64,000 bases of DNA from Lottia gigantea (lineage: Eukaryota; Mollusca; Gastropoda; Lottiidae). Numbering within the stretch: the stretch's first letter is position 1; the number at the start of each line of letters is the position of its first letter. Of this stretch, positions 24,001-59,690 are shown one piece after another. Location: positions 444,040 to 508,039 of the forward strand of contig NW_008707266.1 in the NCBI RefSeq assembly GCF_000327385.1, in the 5' to 3' direction. A model generated the notes under the pieces. It saw only the letters and a program-made list of their open reading frames with translations. It did not search any database and was not told the DNA's origin. The translations under genes and the position numbers were made by a program.

Positions 24001-27000
24001 TGATATAATGAAAAGAAGGCATTTTTGGTTCGCTGACTTACACCGTATCTTAAATGACCAATGTCAATGACATTTGAACTATTCTAAATCCTTTTTGAAT
24101 TGAACTTCATATTACATTTTACAATTCCATTAATATGAAACAGACTATACTAATACTTTTAACATATAATCATCTAATACTTACTTCAAATATCCCCGTA
24201 TCCGGCTGTAAATCATATATAATAAAATCTGTGTATTTATCACCATTATTATTGATCGATATTTTACCACCAATACCTACATTATAATTATCAGGGATTA
24301 AGCTAAAGATCCTTCTAATTAATGAAACCATGAGCATCGTTTCACATGCATGGATTCTGTGAGGTCAATTAATAAACAACTACAATATTATACAGTTTCA
24401 GAAACGGTTAGAATGAGCTGGCGAATACAATCAGACTAGCAAAAATAAAACGTCACCGTGGTCAGCGTTCGTTCCTTAGAGTGCGAATAGACGACGATCG
24501 TGTTTCCATGGGGTACATGGTTTAGAATTATCAAACAGTTATATGATAGAAGACGAGAATACACGAGACACGGATCTGGACACAAATAACTTCTTCTATT
24601 TTCATCAGTATCGTAAATCCGGCACCTAACCTCGACCACTCATGATGGTGTTAACAGCTGCTAGTGCTGATTTTGGCTGTGGTTGCAAATACTGTTTGTG
24701 AAAGCTATGTTTAAAACAAAACTATTGTTGCTTAAGAGATGGAGCATAAATCCGATGATTGTAAGAACATGATTTTCTCAGAAAGAAAAGAAAGATAAAT
24801 AAATTCAATGATATAACCTTGAAAATTTCGGTTTTTCATTCTGCCAAACATATCCGAGCCATTCAATGGATTGCTTCCTTCAACTAATGTTTCATTTAAA
24901 ATGTGCGCATATATCACTACAGCGTCATAAAAACCAGCTAACAACACACTTGGCTACAAAAATAATGAAGATAGTACACATTTATTTCTGTGTATACAAA
25001 ATAGTTATTCCAGTCTAATTATTATAATTAGTATTATAGTATACTTCCGTTTTTTATTAGTTTTTATTTTAATACAGCCACTTCAATTAGGATCATTGAC
25101 GTTCGTCAACTTAACTTCAAATTAATTTTGACTTAGCCCGATGACGTCTCCTTTAACCAATCAGCTTTCAACCTTCTCAAGCGCTGGCATTTTGTGACGC
25201 GGTGTTTATCAGGTTGGGTCAAAAGGTTAATTTGACGAACGTTCCAGGGGCTTTACGAAAATAAAGCTAATAAACAAAGGCAACGAAAGTTTGGTCTAAT
25301 ATTAATAACTGTAGTTATTGAACATTTTACACAGAGATCTAGAACTGACACGTGCAAATAAACCAAGTCTTTCCATCGGGTGATACATAGTTGGACTCAT
25401 AAATAAAAATAAACTTGTCTTAAAAATCTTTTGATCTTTTGGCAATGAATAATTAATAGAATAGAAATTTGTAAACAATTAAAATATGAACATGATATCG
25501 CTTGTTTGATAAAGCTTCTGTTCTCTTATACAGATCTGTCGCCCTCACCAACTGTCAAATCGTAGTTCACATTTTAACAATAAAAAGTGATGGTCACAAA
25601 AATGTAATCTATATACAGTATTCCAGAGCATTTCCATATCAATAAAATTAGTTCATTAGCAAGGAATTATCAATAGTATTTTAGATTTAACAAACCTCTT
25701 CATTACCAAAATTAAATCCATAATCTCTAATTGCCCTAGATTTTAAATTATCTTTAAAATTTTTATACTCCAAATCAAATGACTCAGATAAGGCAATGAC
25801 CATTAAACTTTCACAAGCCTTTTTGGCATCCTAAAAAAAAACAATATCAATGCAACAAAATTCTTAAGAACTTTATTTAAGAAACAGTGTAAGAGAGTGA
25901 AATTTCAGACCCTTAATCATGACTATCATCGATACCAGACCAAGCCACTTCAAATATCTCTGGCGAAGAAATAAAAAATGAGTTAACACCTTACAACAAA
26001 CTTACAGCTTATTATAGTGACAATAATAAAGAATCTGGTTTCAGGAAATCGTGGTTTCAAATTGCGACTCAAGGCACTGCAGTATAAGTTTCAAGTTCCA
26101 CGCCACAGGAACATGTTACACCAACTTACATTTCCGACTGCAAAGAACACCATACCTGATCTTGTGAGTCCCCTCTTTGCCAGATATCTAACTTATAATT
26201 CACAGGAATAGTCGCTATAAAAACATGGTCACCATTTGTATATTGAAGTTTATGTGCTGCCAGTAAGACCTGTCTAGTTGTTGTGGGTGTGGCTAATACA
26301 ACGAACACTACGACAAAAAAGCATAAAATATATTATCATCTATAGTATCTGGAAGAGGATTGAAAATGCCAAATATTTACATAAATAAACACGCCAGTCA
26401 TATTGGTAGTGATGGTATCAATAAGCTCCCAGATTGTAGAAGTGCTTGGCATATCGGATGACGACGGTATAGTTGATATCAATAGCTGTAGACGGTGTTT
26501 CATTTTTTACTAACTAGAATGGCCATATCAATAGATCGAGCAAGTGAACATGTACAATCATCAGAGCATTAGGAAGTTGTCAAAAATCGGTTCCACATTC
26601 TGTTGGTTTTTGGTCACGATGCTAAAAACCACCATGCAACTTATAACTACAGCTAGTATTGCTTATGTGGTGGGTAAATATGTGAAAAGCTAATACCGTA
26701 CCTCTTGAGTAAATATTGGCCTTACTGAGAAGGTTTTCATAATCAGAGTCGGAAAAGGTTCGTCCAAAAATTTCATAGTGAACTAAGTTGAGTTCTGTGT
26801 TACGAAATATTTCAAAAAATGTGTTGCCAATAATTCCGGAAAACACGTCATCACTTTCGTAAAATAGAGATATATGTGTCCACTTATATATTTGAAAGAC
26901 TTTCAAATAAAACGCAGCATATTCCTGCATACCAAATGACAGTCTAGTAAGCGTGGAGAAAAGGGTTTTATCCGCCAAAATACCAGCAGAACCAGCTGGA

Positions 27001-30000
27001 GTGATTACTGGGATATTCCATTTAGACGCCAAATACGCCATATGCTCTACTGCCAAACTGCAACCTGCAACAACAACAAAAATCAATCAAATCTGATTTA
27101 TCTGTAAGGCTTTTGTTCAGTTAATAATAAGATAAATTTTGAAATATCTATATTAGTCCAAAAAGAAAGTTAAATTTGGATTCTATGGTAATTTAAACAA
27201 ACTTTTTAAAAAAGATTGCCAGCTCCTACAAATTGAAATAAAGCTCACGAAGTATTGTAATAGGAGAAAAACTGTTTAATGATAATTTATTATATCTAAG
27301 GTAATATTACTCTCATAAAGACCTTATTAACGGGACATCAACAAGACATAAAGGAAGAGAGGAATCATACTGTGAGATTACTATTTCTATCTATAATTAA
27401 ATATTAATTAAATTTGTATAATAGCGAGTTGCCGAACTGCAGGTACAACTATTTTCAACGACTGTAAAATAATATTAAAAGAATCCACACTGTTGTCGAT
27501 GTTACAAAAGTTCTTTTTGGTCTAGTAATTTGTCCCAATTAAGAACTAATTTAGCTTTCAAAATCAGAAACTGTAGAGATGATTACTTAATAACTGTGTA
27601 CTTTGTCTTCAATCTGAACTAGCATGCCAAAGTATCCTATGCCCTATGGTCAGTTTTGTTTAAATCATGACATGAAGTAATGAACATAGAAATTCAAAAA
27701 TCGTCCCGATACATAAAAGTTAAGAAAACCTCTTTTCAATCCCTTCAAGTTTACTTTCAGTTATATAAAAAATAAAATAGGTACTTGAATGGCACATTTG
27801 ATTGAACATATTTTCAGTGTTTTCACAATTCAAGTTGACTCGGTTGTACTTTTGGAAATAATCCCATTGACAATGACCATGGTCAAGAATTTTTGCTCGG
27901 GAACATCTGAATGAAATTACACTTTGGTTGCCATCATTGAATAAAAATGTTGATTTTTGTCCCGGAAAGTTTTTGTCTGATAACGTCATCCTCAGAGCCA
28001 AATTACTCCAGTGACATATAATAGATGGAATTAGAATTAAAGATTAACGATCAACGTAACATTAAACTGTATAACTAAAGTGATATATCCAGACAATATC
28101 GGATCTAAATTAGTTTTTGTTAAGAAAAAGTTTGCTATCAGGTAAACACCATCGATTAGTTTGGGCTTAAAATCTTTTGTTATACTGAAAATATATATGC
28201 AGATTACTTTTAACGGCTTATCTAGGTCAAAACAATTTCCTTTCACAGTTGTTTTTATGGGAACCTTTTGAGATAAAAGAATAGGGTTGATGGATGATGG
28301 ACATTAATTTGAGGGTTTTTTTATGAAAAAAAACTTGTGAAACTATATCGACAAATATATGAAGTTAGGAATTCGATTATCCTTCTGTAATTATCATAAC
28401 CCAATATCATATTTTCTAAATATGGAATTCAGACAATCGGACGTATGAAAATAATAGTCAGAAACTGTAATAATTTTGCAAAGTAAATGAATTACATGTA
28501 GATTAGATCTAATGTTTTATTACGAAATACAGAATCCGTTTAAGCAAGAACGTAGTAGTACTATATTTCAAATGGTACGTTGACCCTCTGTGATTATTTA
28601 TCTTCAAACACTGGGTTAATGATAATGTAAATACGGTTTAATGGCGTATATAAAGTAAATACGAATTTTTTACAATACAAAGAAGAATGCATTATTTCAA
28701 TGGTAGGAATTGAATTTTACTGTAAAGTGTTGTAGCTTATGCCCGCAATAATATTGACTGCGTGACATTTGAGATACTTAAGAAATGCGTATTAGGCATC
28801 TTGAACTTAAATGAGAATGTTTTAAGGATTCAAGGTTTTAGTGCGTTTATTGGTCGTTAAACGGAGAATGGTGAAGATCTTTGAATACAATGTTGTTCTC
28901 ATTCATTAGTGCCAAACAATAAAAAAGTCATGTTATTGAGTGACCGTAGGTTCCAACCTTGAAAGGCGTGCGAACGTCTTCAAACGTCAAAGGCACTTGT
29001 CTTTATTATTCCAGTTGATCCAGCCGTAAATAGGAAAAGATGTTAGATATGCCGAATCCAAATAGGATCCCCTTTACTGGCTTTCAATGGACAATGATTT
29101 TCCAGATTATCCACGCCATTTCTTACTGGATGGGTTGTTATTGTAATAACGAACAGTGGTTTTACTATGGGGTCAGCCCCCTCTTCCAGATTGCGAAAAA
29201 TTACTCTTTATTTACCCGCCATCCATTCCAGCTACCATTAATACAGATTAATTTGTTCTTGGTTACGATTGCTGATTACAATCATTTTTTCATCAGTGGG
29301 CGTATTTGAACAATAGTCTTTTGTTATGACTTTGTATAACTTGTGTATTATTTTCATCAGTACAGAAATCATAGAATAATTATGCCATGAAAAATGTACA
29401 CAATTTAATCTGCTAGCAAACAATAAGATACTATTTTTCTGATTTTACAAGGTTTACATATATTCGACGAAGTTTTTTTCTTCTATTTTGTTGCCTGAAG
29501 GTAATTTCTTGTAAATGGAATCTCTGCTCGTGATATGTAAGATTTGTTTCTTGACTTTCATATATTTACAGATGGTGTGTCTGTTTTCGTCGTCATCTCT
29601 TTTAGAGAAAGGAAATTGTGGCATAGTATTTTTTAATGAATAATATATTGATATAGACATAGACAAAAACAATAAAAAAATTCGAAGAGGCAAGAAAAAA
29701 CAAAACAAATCCTGTATCCAATATCTCATGAGCATGACAAAATCGAGAGCAATAATTGTAAAGTAGTGGACTTCTCAGGTGTTTCGAAAAGAGTAAGCAT
29801 GGTTTGCTTTGCGTTCGACATCCATATTTTATTCTACTGTTATATTATGTAATTGAAGCGGTTATCTTACCTGGACCAATGAATACAGAAACATTTTGAG
29901 AATAAAATACATCTGCTGCAGTGTATCCCGCTACAGTTGGTCCACATGCTGGCCCTCCATCACGGTAAATATACTTAAATGCAATAGTTTCATTGTACTT

Positions 30001-30195
30001 CTCTTGCACTAATTCCAACGCCATATCCAAAGCTGGCCCTGAACGCTGGATATCATACGGTAACCGTGTGTTGTTGACAATAATGGAACAAATTGTCGCT
30101 TGGTATCTGGAATCGGCTAACGAAATTTCCCAAAACAATGGCAAAATAAACATTATCATTTTGTTGAAAGTCATCGTAAAGCATATTCCGAGCAA
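14415..30195 (-). CDS. Receptor guanylate cyclase, copy B (NPR-like), complete
   Basis: Complete sister of copy A, predicted to make cGMP at the plasma membrane. Exons: 30195 (or 30174)-29871, 27064-26702, 26307-26156, 25830-25696, 24953-24818, 24276-24185, 23578-23443, 23036-22949, 22372-22258, 21926-21861, 21435-21358, 20767-20663, 20231-20160, 19615-19453, 19172-19023, 18625-18457, 18015-17863, 17576-17453, 17118-17050, 16844-16670, 15710-15612, 15270-15179, 14489-14415. From the second Met (30174), which better abuts the hydrophobic signal ([17 protein letters not shown]), the frame is 1036 codons plus TAA. The upstream Met at 30195 adds seven residues. All phases agree with copy A. The whole reading frame is intact. 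Exon 9 uses a weak donor (AGG/GTCGGT); I chose it because it keeps phase and aligns with copy A. Confidence 0.93.
14791..15085. mobile_element. MITE-like element with 16-bp terminal inverted repeats and TTAT target duplication
   Basis: Left end GGACTCACTCCACTAA (14791-14806) is the exact reverse complement of the right end (15070-15085). TTAT directly flanks both ends (14787-14790 and 15086-15089). The 295-bp body has no coding capacity and sits in the last intron of copy B. Its internal motif TTTCTCT..GCATGCCTATTTTTGG recurs at about 36160-36210, showing a family. A non-autonomous DNA transposon is the best reading; the superfamily is unclear from a 4-bp duplication alone. Confidence 0.75.
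15684..15840. repeat. 53-bp tandem triplication that includes the exon 21 acceptor of copy B
   Basis: Units 15735-15787 and 15788-15840 repeat the sequence at 15684-15734, which spans the first bases of exon 21 (ACAACACCAGC...GGCCC) and the intron just upstream (TATAAAATGACAATTTTA). The two extra units sit wholly in intron 20 and each carries a decoy minus-strand acceptor. Copy A has a single unit at the same place. Confidence 0.75.
18457..22372 (-). CDS. Copy B exons 9-16: kinase homology (pseudokinase) domain
   Basis: Regulatory pseudokinase, residues 469-774. Exon 9 encodes [20 protein letters not shown] and then a Ser-rich [10 protein letters not shown] stretch; with RSSLMSE at the start of exon 10 this is a plausible phosphorylation cluster like the one that sets NPR sensitivity. 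Exon 11 reads GVTVQLREL, so the VAVK lysine is Arg536. Exon 12 has IAKVIGAC and [11 protein letters not shown]. Exon 14 has HHGNL and TDVG (D647). Exon 15 has [10 protein letters not shown] and [13 protein letters not shown], exon 16 [18 protein letters not shown]. The loss of lysine and the altered DFG are shared with copy A, not with copy C. Confidence 0.9.
20302..20448. repeat. Direct repeats flanking a short insert
   Basis: ATAAAAGGATTTGGATGTC and AGATACCC occur at about 20305-20331 and again at about 20419-20446, separated by some 88 bases with GGGGGAAACACGTCGAAACG. A tandem duplication or an insertion with duplicated flanks. In intron 12 of copy B. Confidence 0.55.
20929..21019. repeat. 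GC-rich inverted repeat
   Basis: GTGGCTCAACTA (20929-20940) and TAGTTGAGCCAC (21008-21019) are exact reverse complements around a C-rich body. The surrounding block to about 21290 is much more GC-rich than the rest of the window. A partial relative with GGTAGTTGAGCCAGTG lies near 44600-44620. Confidence 0.5.
22742..22813 (+). repeat. Dispersed repeat, GTCCTACTTTTCTG family, end fragment
   Basis: CCAAGTGTGGATTGATCTTG and AACGTGCACGGCC match the closing part of the family (GTCGATGGATCTTTAACGTGCACAG at 54495 onward, in shorter pieces). Lies in intron 8 of copy B. Confidence 0.35.
22949..23036 (-). CDS. Copy B exon 8: transmembrane helix
   Basis: An 88-base exon encoding [12 protein letters not shown] followed by about 20 hydrophobic residues ending TTAIMIICY. 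Acceptor TTTCAG at its start. I take the donor as GTGAGT after TATGT, which leaves phase 2 as in copies A and C and produces Y-V-R-W at the junction with exon 9. A GT two bases earlier would break the frame. Confidence 0.87.
23443..30195 (-). CDS. Copy B exons 1-7: signal peptide and ANF-receptor ectodomain
   Basis: Residues 1-439 from the second Met. Exon 1 gives the signal peptide and [39 protein letters not shown] and VFIGP. Exon 2 gives [20 protein letters not shown] and [19 protein letters not shown]. Exon 3 has [12 protein letters not shown], exon 5 [20 protein letters not shown], exon 6 [19 protein letters not shown] and exon 7 [16 protein letters not shown]. The fold is that of the NPR ligand-binding domain. 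Similarity to copy A is obvious throughout, but the exon 4 product ([19 protein letters not shown]) and much of exon 3 differ, so the ectodomain has drifted more than the cyclase. Confidence 0.9.
25099..25242. mobile_element. 144-bp hairpin element
   Basis: ACGTTCGTCAACTTAAC at 25099-25115 pairs with GTTAATTTGACGAACGT at 25226-25242, one mismatch in 17. The body is GC-richer than the intron around it (intron 4 of copy B). Likely a small MITE; no clear target duplication seen. Confidence 0.55.
27065..29870. other. Intron 1 of copy B
   Basis: A 2.8 kb intron between the signal-peptide exon and exon 2. Mostly AT-rich, with a slightly GC-richer block at about 28930-29320 containing a 90-codon plus-strand open frame that I could not assign to anything. 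Confidence 0.55.
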
Positions 30196-30265
30196 TGAAG
30201 TATATCTTAGAATTAATGAACAAGTGAGTTTATATACTCAATTATAAAAAAAAAGATCAATAAGC

Positions 30266-30273
30266 TTTATATA
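30266..30273 (-). promoter_or_regulatory. Possible TATA box of copy B
   Basis: Minus-strand TATATAAA lies about 70 bases upstream of the first Met (30195) and about 90 upstream of the second. A second TATAAA is at 30234-30229. The spacing would give a short 5' leader. No expression evidence is visible; AT-rich DNA produces such strings by chance. Confidence 0.3.
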
Positions 30274-30930
30274 AGATGTGACGGTTATAAAGAAAACTGA
30301 CTGATTCGCAAATTAAAAGAACGACTAATGAAGTTTATCTATTAAACTTTATATTCACTAATAAAGTAACCAAATGTTCCTTGCTTTATCCGTGTATTAT
30401 TATGATGCCTTACGATTGCCTCCAATTGACAGTATTATCGATTGATGCTAATGTTTGCTTCAGAGCGTTAAATCAAAGTATTCGGATTTATTCCGGATAG
30501 CAAAGGGTATTAATTGAAAAAGGAAAAGAAACTTTCCGGCGGCCACAGCAGCCCCGTTTGCCTGAAACTTATTGCGCTGTGAGATTTAACCATTTTTGTC
30601 TCTATATACAAGTTTTGTTAACTTGTGCTAAGTTTCCGCATGGTTTTACCCATTTTCACTACTATAATGTACATTATGAAAATAATTTATGTCACAAATG
30701 TTAATGTTACATACATTAGGTGTATCTGGGACAGTTAATCTTAGTCTAGAAGCGGATGTGAAATGAGGGGCACTAACAGACAAACTTATCTATATAATTA
30801 ATAAATTATTAATTAAGTGTTCATTTTTATCGGTTTTGATCTCATTCAATCATTTCCATCGTTTGGGATATAAGAGATCATCTAGAATTATGTTATTTTG
30901 GATTTCGTTTTACTGTTCGGATGTATTTGG

Positions 30931-30931
30931 T

Positions 30932-30962
<31 letters not shown>

Positions 30963-30963
30963 T
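30931..30963. repeat. TTTA microsatellite
   Basis: About eight uninterrupted TTTA units, upstream of copy B. Confidence 0.9.
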
Positions 30964-31088
30964 ACAATATTGTGATTATCTCCCTTGAAAGTTTTTTTTT
31001 GAATGCTTCAATAATTGGCTCTGATCAGTGTGTTTAAGATTCCAAAACTTTGACTATGTTATTATGTACATCAGTATAAATCATCAAT

Positions 31089-31642
31089 TCAACGTCTACA
31101 GTAAGTACCAAGAAATTCTATATCCAATTGTGACCTTAGTGTCGAAGTGGCCTTCAATTGCATCCTACAAATAGAACCAGTTCTAATTTTGCATTCAAGT
31201 CCTGTGGACCTGAGTTTTAATTCTGTACAGATTACATGATTAAGGGTTAAAACGTCGCGTGTATCAATTTTATCTTTAAATGAGGAATACTTCATCACTT
31301 CAAAGAGCGAGCCTCTTCGATTCTGCTGAGCCTTCAATCCCTGGATTTTTTAACACAAAGTATAGATTTACACGTACTTTGTTTACGTCCCAAGTACAAC
31401 TTCATGCACAAATTAAAATTAAGAACTTGAACTGAAGTGATGAATTGAATATCGAATTTATCTAGCGCATCTGGAATGTGAATATAATGGCCAAAAAGCA
31501 CTGATTGTTGGCAAAGGTAAGAGATGTGTATATCATCCAGTAATGCTGCTTCTCCACTACTGCTCAAAGTATTTTCCGAGTGTCCCTTGTGCCGTTTTTT
31601 GTGACCAAATATTAAATAAGATATGGTCTCCAAAGACTGCAT
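31089..31642 (-). other. Two adjacent unexplained open frames
   Basis: Two minus-strand open frames of 102 and 82 codons abut in different frames, covering 554 bases of an otherwise stop-dense region. Translations contain HKGHSENTLSSSGEAALLDD and LKLRSTGLECKIRTGSICRM. I recognise no domain. They could be a decayed gene, exons of an unknown gene, or chance. Base composition is slightly less AT-rich than the flanks. Confidence 0.2.
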
Positions 31643-33544
31643 ATAAATAAGTAAAAATACAGTTATAGCGGTATATGTTTATTTATTTTGAGCAATGAAC
31701 ACTCGGTATCTCACAGGTATAATAAAATAACAAAAAATATCTATAATTCAAATAACAATAAAAACGTTTTATTAATACGCAATATTTTGGAATCACTGGT
31801 GATAAAATTCAATATACACGAAAGCGTTAATACATAGGTTTTGTGCCGATTTTCTAACTGCGCAGGAGAAACAAATGTGGTTTCGTTCGTTCACGTAAAA
31901 GTTGTGAGGAAAATTTGAATGTTACTTATGTATATCATTTCATTAGAACTTTGCCACTCAAAAAAGATTATAAAGTGTTGCAGAGCAACATAATTCTCAA
32001 CTTCTAATGAAACGAACTGCTTATAACTAAATAGCTCTATACATGATGGTAAGTGCGATTGACTGTATCTTAAGATCTATATGAGCAAGGGCAGGTTAAA
32101 CAGAAATTGGTCTGGAGGTAGAAAGGCCAGAATGTTGAATTTAATTTTGTTATCAAACAGACAGGCATGTGCGTTCCTTATACAAGTTAAGTGGTGGTTT
32201 CATGAAGCAATGTGCGCTTATCCTGACGAAATAATATATCATTCATTGAAATCCAGTCTATTGCTTGTCTAGATACGCAATTGTAATCGTGTGTGGAAAA
32301 AGCACGTGTCATATTCGCTTTGGGTGTGTACAGGCTTTAATTTGGCAGAAGTTTTGGTTCCTTCAAATTTTTGGATATAATTGAAACAAACAATCACTGT
32401 ACATAAATAGATTGCAAACAAGAAAACCGTTTCAAAATCATTAAATTGGGATCAATACATATGAATGTAGCTTGTTACATAACACATTTTTGATGTGTAC
32501 TAGAAATCCAGTAATTATAGGAATTGATTTCCAATTAAAATATGAACTATCCGGACTATCAAGGACTAAGGACTGATAAATAGAAGATACCATTACACAA
32601 GATTAAAATTGCCAAAATATAGCTATGCGAACTCAAAGTGGAATCGACAATCTTTGTACCACATGGCATTGTCATAACTGGCATTGTCTGTTTTTTTTAA
32701 TCTACGAAATGTTATGTAGTTTCGTATTATTTTTATAAATACGATCAAAGCTCCCCATTGGATCCGTCGCAATTGACAGAATCAAAACTAGATGGTCACA
32801 GTTTAAGAGCGCTATGTTCGAAAATAAAAAAATGTAATTTTTATAATATAAAACTCCAGACAACTGCTATTTTCCACTCGTTGACGCAATTGATGACTCC
32901 CTCGAGTTGTTGTCCAGAAATTAATAGCGGTTTTAGCCATTTTGATTATTAAAAGTAAAAATAGGTCATATTTAATAGTTTATAAGGTATAAATGAATAA
33001 CAAGGAAAAGAAAAAAATATACTTAAAACAAGATTGTTCACTAGACATGTCATGATTCCCAAGTCTCTTTTAACTTTTTCTTAATTTCTTTGAAGTTCTT
33101 TGTCGAGGCGATAAATATAAATGAATTGATGAAAATATACTACGGAGTCGTGATAATGGTTAAGAAACTTTAAAACAAAATGAAAAAAACGTGCCGATGT
33201 GAAGATGAATATTGGCATCACATATCGGTTTCGAATTTTAAATCAAGGGTTCTTTCATAGCACAATTCATAGCATTATTCTTATGACATCTTTTCTTTGG
33301 ATTGAATTATTATTTCCCATTACTTTGGATAACTGTCGCCTTATGAATAATGTGGCTTCCATAAGATAAAGTACATGCCATAAGTGGTTCACTATTATAA
33401 ATCCAAGACAATATAGGTTGCGTATATTAATTAGTGAATAAGTCAATAGCACTTCAATATCTTCCACTCCAAGTTTGTCTTCATCAGAGTTTGCATTCCA
33501 CTTGAATATCATTACAATGATAATTGTTCTTTGGATTTATTGGG

Positions 33545-57619
<24,075 letters not shown>

Positions 57620-58144
57620 CTGAAAAATAAAATAGGTACATAACATTATATAAAGTACATAAAGGACATACAGGTTTATATACAACTTAAAGGAACATTC
57701 CGCTTTTTTGTAGGTCAAACATTTTCTTTTTTACTCAAATTCGTGAAACATATACACCAGAAACTAGAGAAATATGCCCCTTAACGTATCTTAATGTTTT
57801 TCCCCAAAAAATCCTGTCGTTAATATTTTAATGCCAAAACCATTTAAATGGTTTAAAGAAGCTGTTAGAAAACTATGGTGCGGATTTAAGTAAAATAAGA
57901 GAAAATGTCTCCAACGCATTTAGAAATATTTTCAGGTATATTTTACGACATTTTGATAATGAAAAAGGCTTTACAAAAAAAGAGGAATTCCCCTTTAAAC
58001 AAGATCGCTTTTGCAGATATTTAAATAACCGAAAAGTTACAGATACAAGATTTAAGGCATATTTATATTTTTCCTAAGAAAATCTATACGGCGATTCAAT
58101 CCGAATATGGTGTTAATAACGAGACTTTTTATGGATACACGATT

Positions 58145-58325
58145 TCAAGTTTTAATCATTGTCAACCTTTTTAAGGTACATCTTGTCAAATTTTAATCCT
58201 GGCAATCTGTTTTAATACCACATGCTGATCCTGGCCAACCTTTTAATGCATATGTTGTCAAGTGTTGATCCTGGTAAACCCTTTTAAAATGTTCGTGGTG
58301 TCACTCATCGATCATGGATAAACCA
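58145..58325. repeat. Degenerate minisatellite, period about 36-41
   Basis: Repeats of TTGTCAAGTTTTAATCCTGG followed by CAACCTTTTTAA-like text, four to five units with drift, right of copy C exon 3. Confidence 0.55.
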
Positions 58326-59532
58326 GGCAACTGATTACTGGTTTTAAATCATAAAATACGGCCAATGTGAAAGCCGACACATTTTGTCTTGTGCAACTAA
58401 TGAATGATCTAATACTGAAAGAAGAGTACCATTTCAACACATTCAACCTTTCCTGGGTATATTATACAGACTGAGTCAAATCATTGATGATTAAAGTACG
58501 GCGTTAATGGTGTCTAGTTAGAACAATATTGTTAATGGTTCTATACAGTAAACTTTACTTAGGTCTTAGGTATTATAACATATCTCTTTGTTCAGTGGAT
58601 GACATTCAAACAATGTATATGAAGATTTAGAGACAGAGACTCCTTCCTTAAACATTCCGATGTATACAAAAGGGTTTCGTGAAATGAAATTAAGCTGCAA
58701 TATGGATGTCTCATAACAGAAGTTTAAATGTCGGTTACAGTTTTGGTTGCTGTTTAGCATCATATTTGGCTATATATGGAAATGTCCAAAGAGTTAACAA
58801 ACACGGTGAAACAATACTAAGATGTAAAAAAAAGCTTATTCGAAAACACTGGCACAGGGACCAAAGTTGACAATAAACCAAGGCTTTTTTTTGTCGATCT
58901 ACATGAAAGGGGAAACAGATAGAAGATCACGAATACTTTCAGACGAAAGAGAAAAGCAAACGTGTTTGAAGTGCATTGAGAGACATTTTAGGGTTAATCA
59001 AATTTGGCCGACATACATTTGGATCTTTTACCCTTTCCATTTCTTGGACCGAGACTTGATAATGAAAAGATTTCACTTCCACTTAGACTTCCTTAGGAAT
59101 TAGTCTATCTTTTTAAAGGTTGTGAGCTTTCGTGACATTATGGGTTCTGTTTTAATACTATGTCACAACAGTCATCAGGACGAATTAGCGCCATTACATT
59201 AGTTCTAGCCCCGATATCAAATGAGATTAAGGAAGACGGGAGTTATTGGTATAGTAAATAGCAGAAACATTAATTGTTGCTTCTACAAACAAATACCAGA
59301 CTTATCTAATTGACAATTGGAATTGACAGAAAAATCTCTTAATTGGAATGTTTTTAGTGATTGACAGAACTGCAGACACATGAAATATATTTCATCTTCT
59401 AGATGTAACTTAAAGTTCATGGCAATATGCTCGGACAATTTACTGTTAATTTAACGCTGTTTACGGAAACACGACGGCTATGTTGAGTATGAACAAACTT
59501 GATTTTGTCAGATGAAATAGATCACCAACTAC

Positions 59533-59690
59533 CCATGCCTTATAGGTAGGCGCGACAGGCTTAAGCGCGTTAAAGATCCCGCGACACTTGGAAATAGAAA
59601 ACTAGTAGGGTAATCTGCTGGCAACATGTTCTTGCACACTGCATGGCGTTCAGGTGTAGAAAAGTAGGACGCAAACTCAATTCATTCATT
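59533..59690 (-). repeat. Dispersed repeat, GTCCTACTTTTCTG family, antisense copy
   Basis: On the minus strand it reads GCGTCCTACTTTTCTACACC, GAACGCCATGCAGTGTGC, TTTCCAAGTGTCGCGGGATC and TTTAACGCGC, matching the copy at 54378-54597 in order. Confidence 0.55.

Larger units (their letters stand above)
30274..33544. other. Intergenic region between copy B start and copy C end
   Basis: AT-rich, about 3.3 kb. Holds the upstream region of copy B, a TTTA microsatellite at 30931-30963, two adjacent minus-strand open frames of unknown nature at 31089-31642, and the 3' untranslated region of copy C. Nothing else was recognised. Confidence 0.6.

Noticed and set aside
29040-29309. Plus-strand 90-codon open frame in intron 1 of copy B
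   Set aside because: No domain, no signal peptide, no second copy. Kept only as a remark on a GC-richer block.
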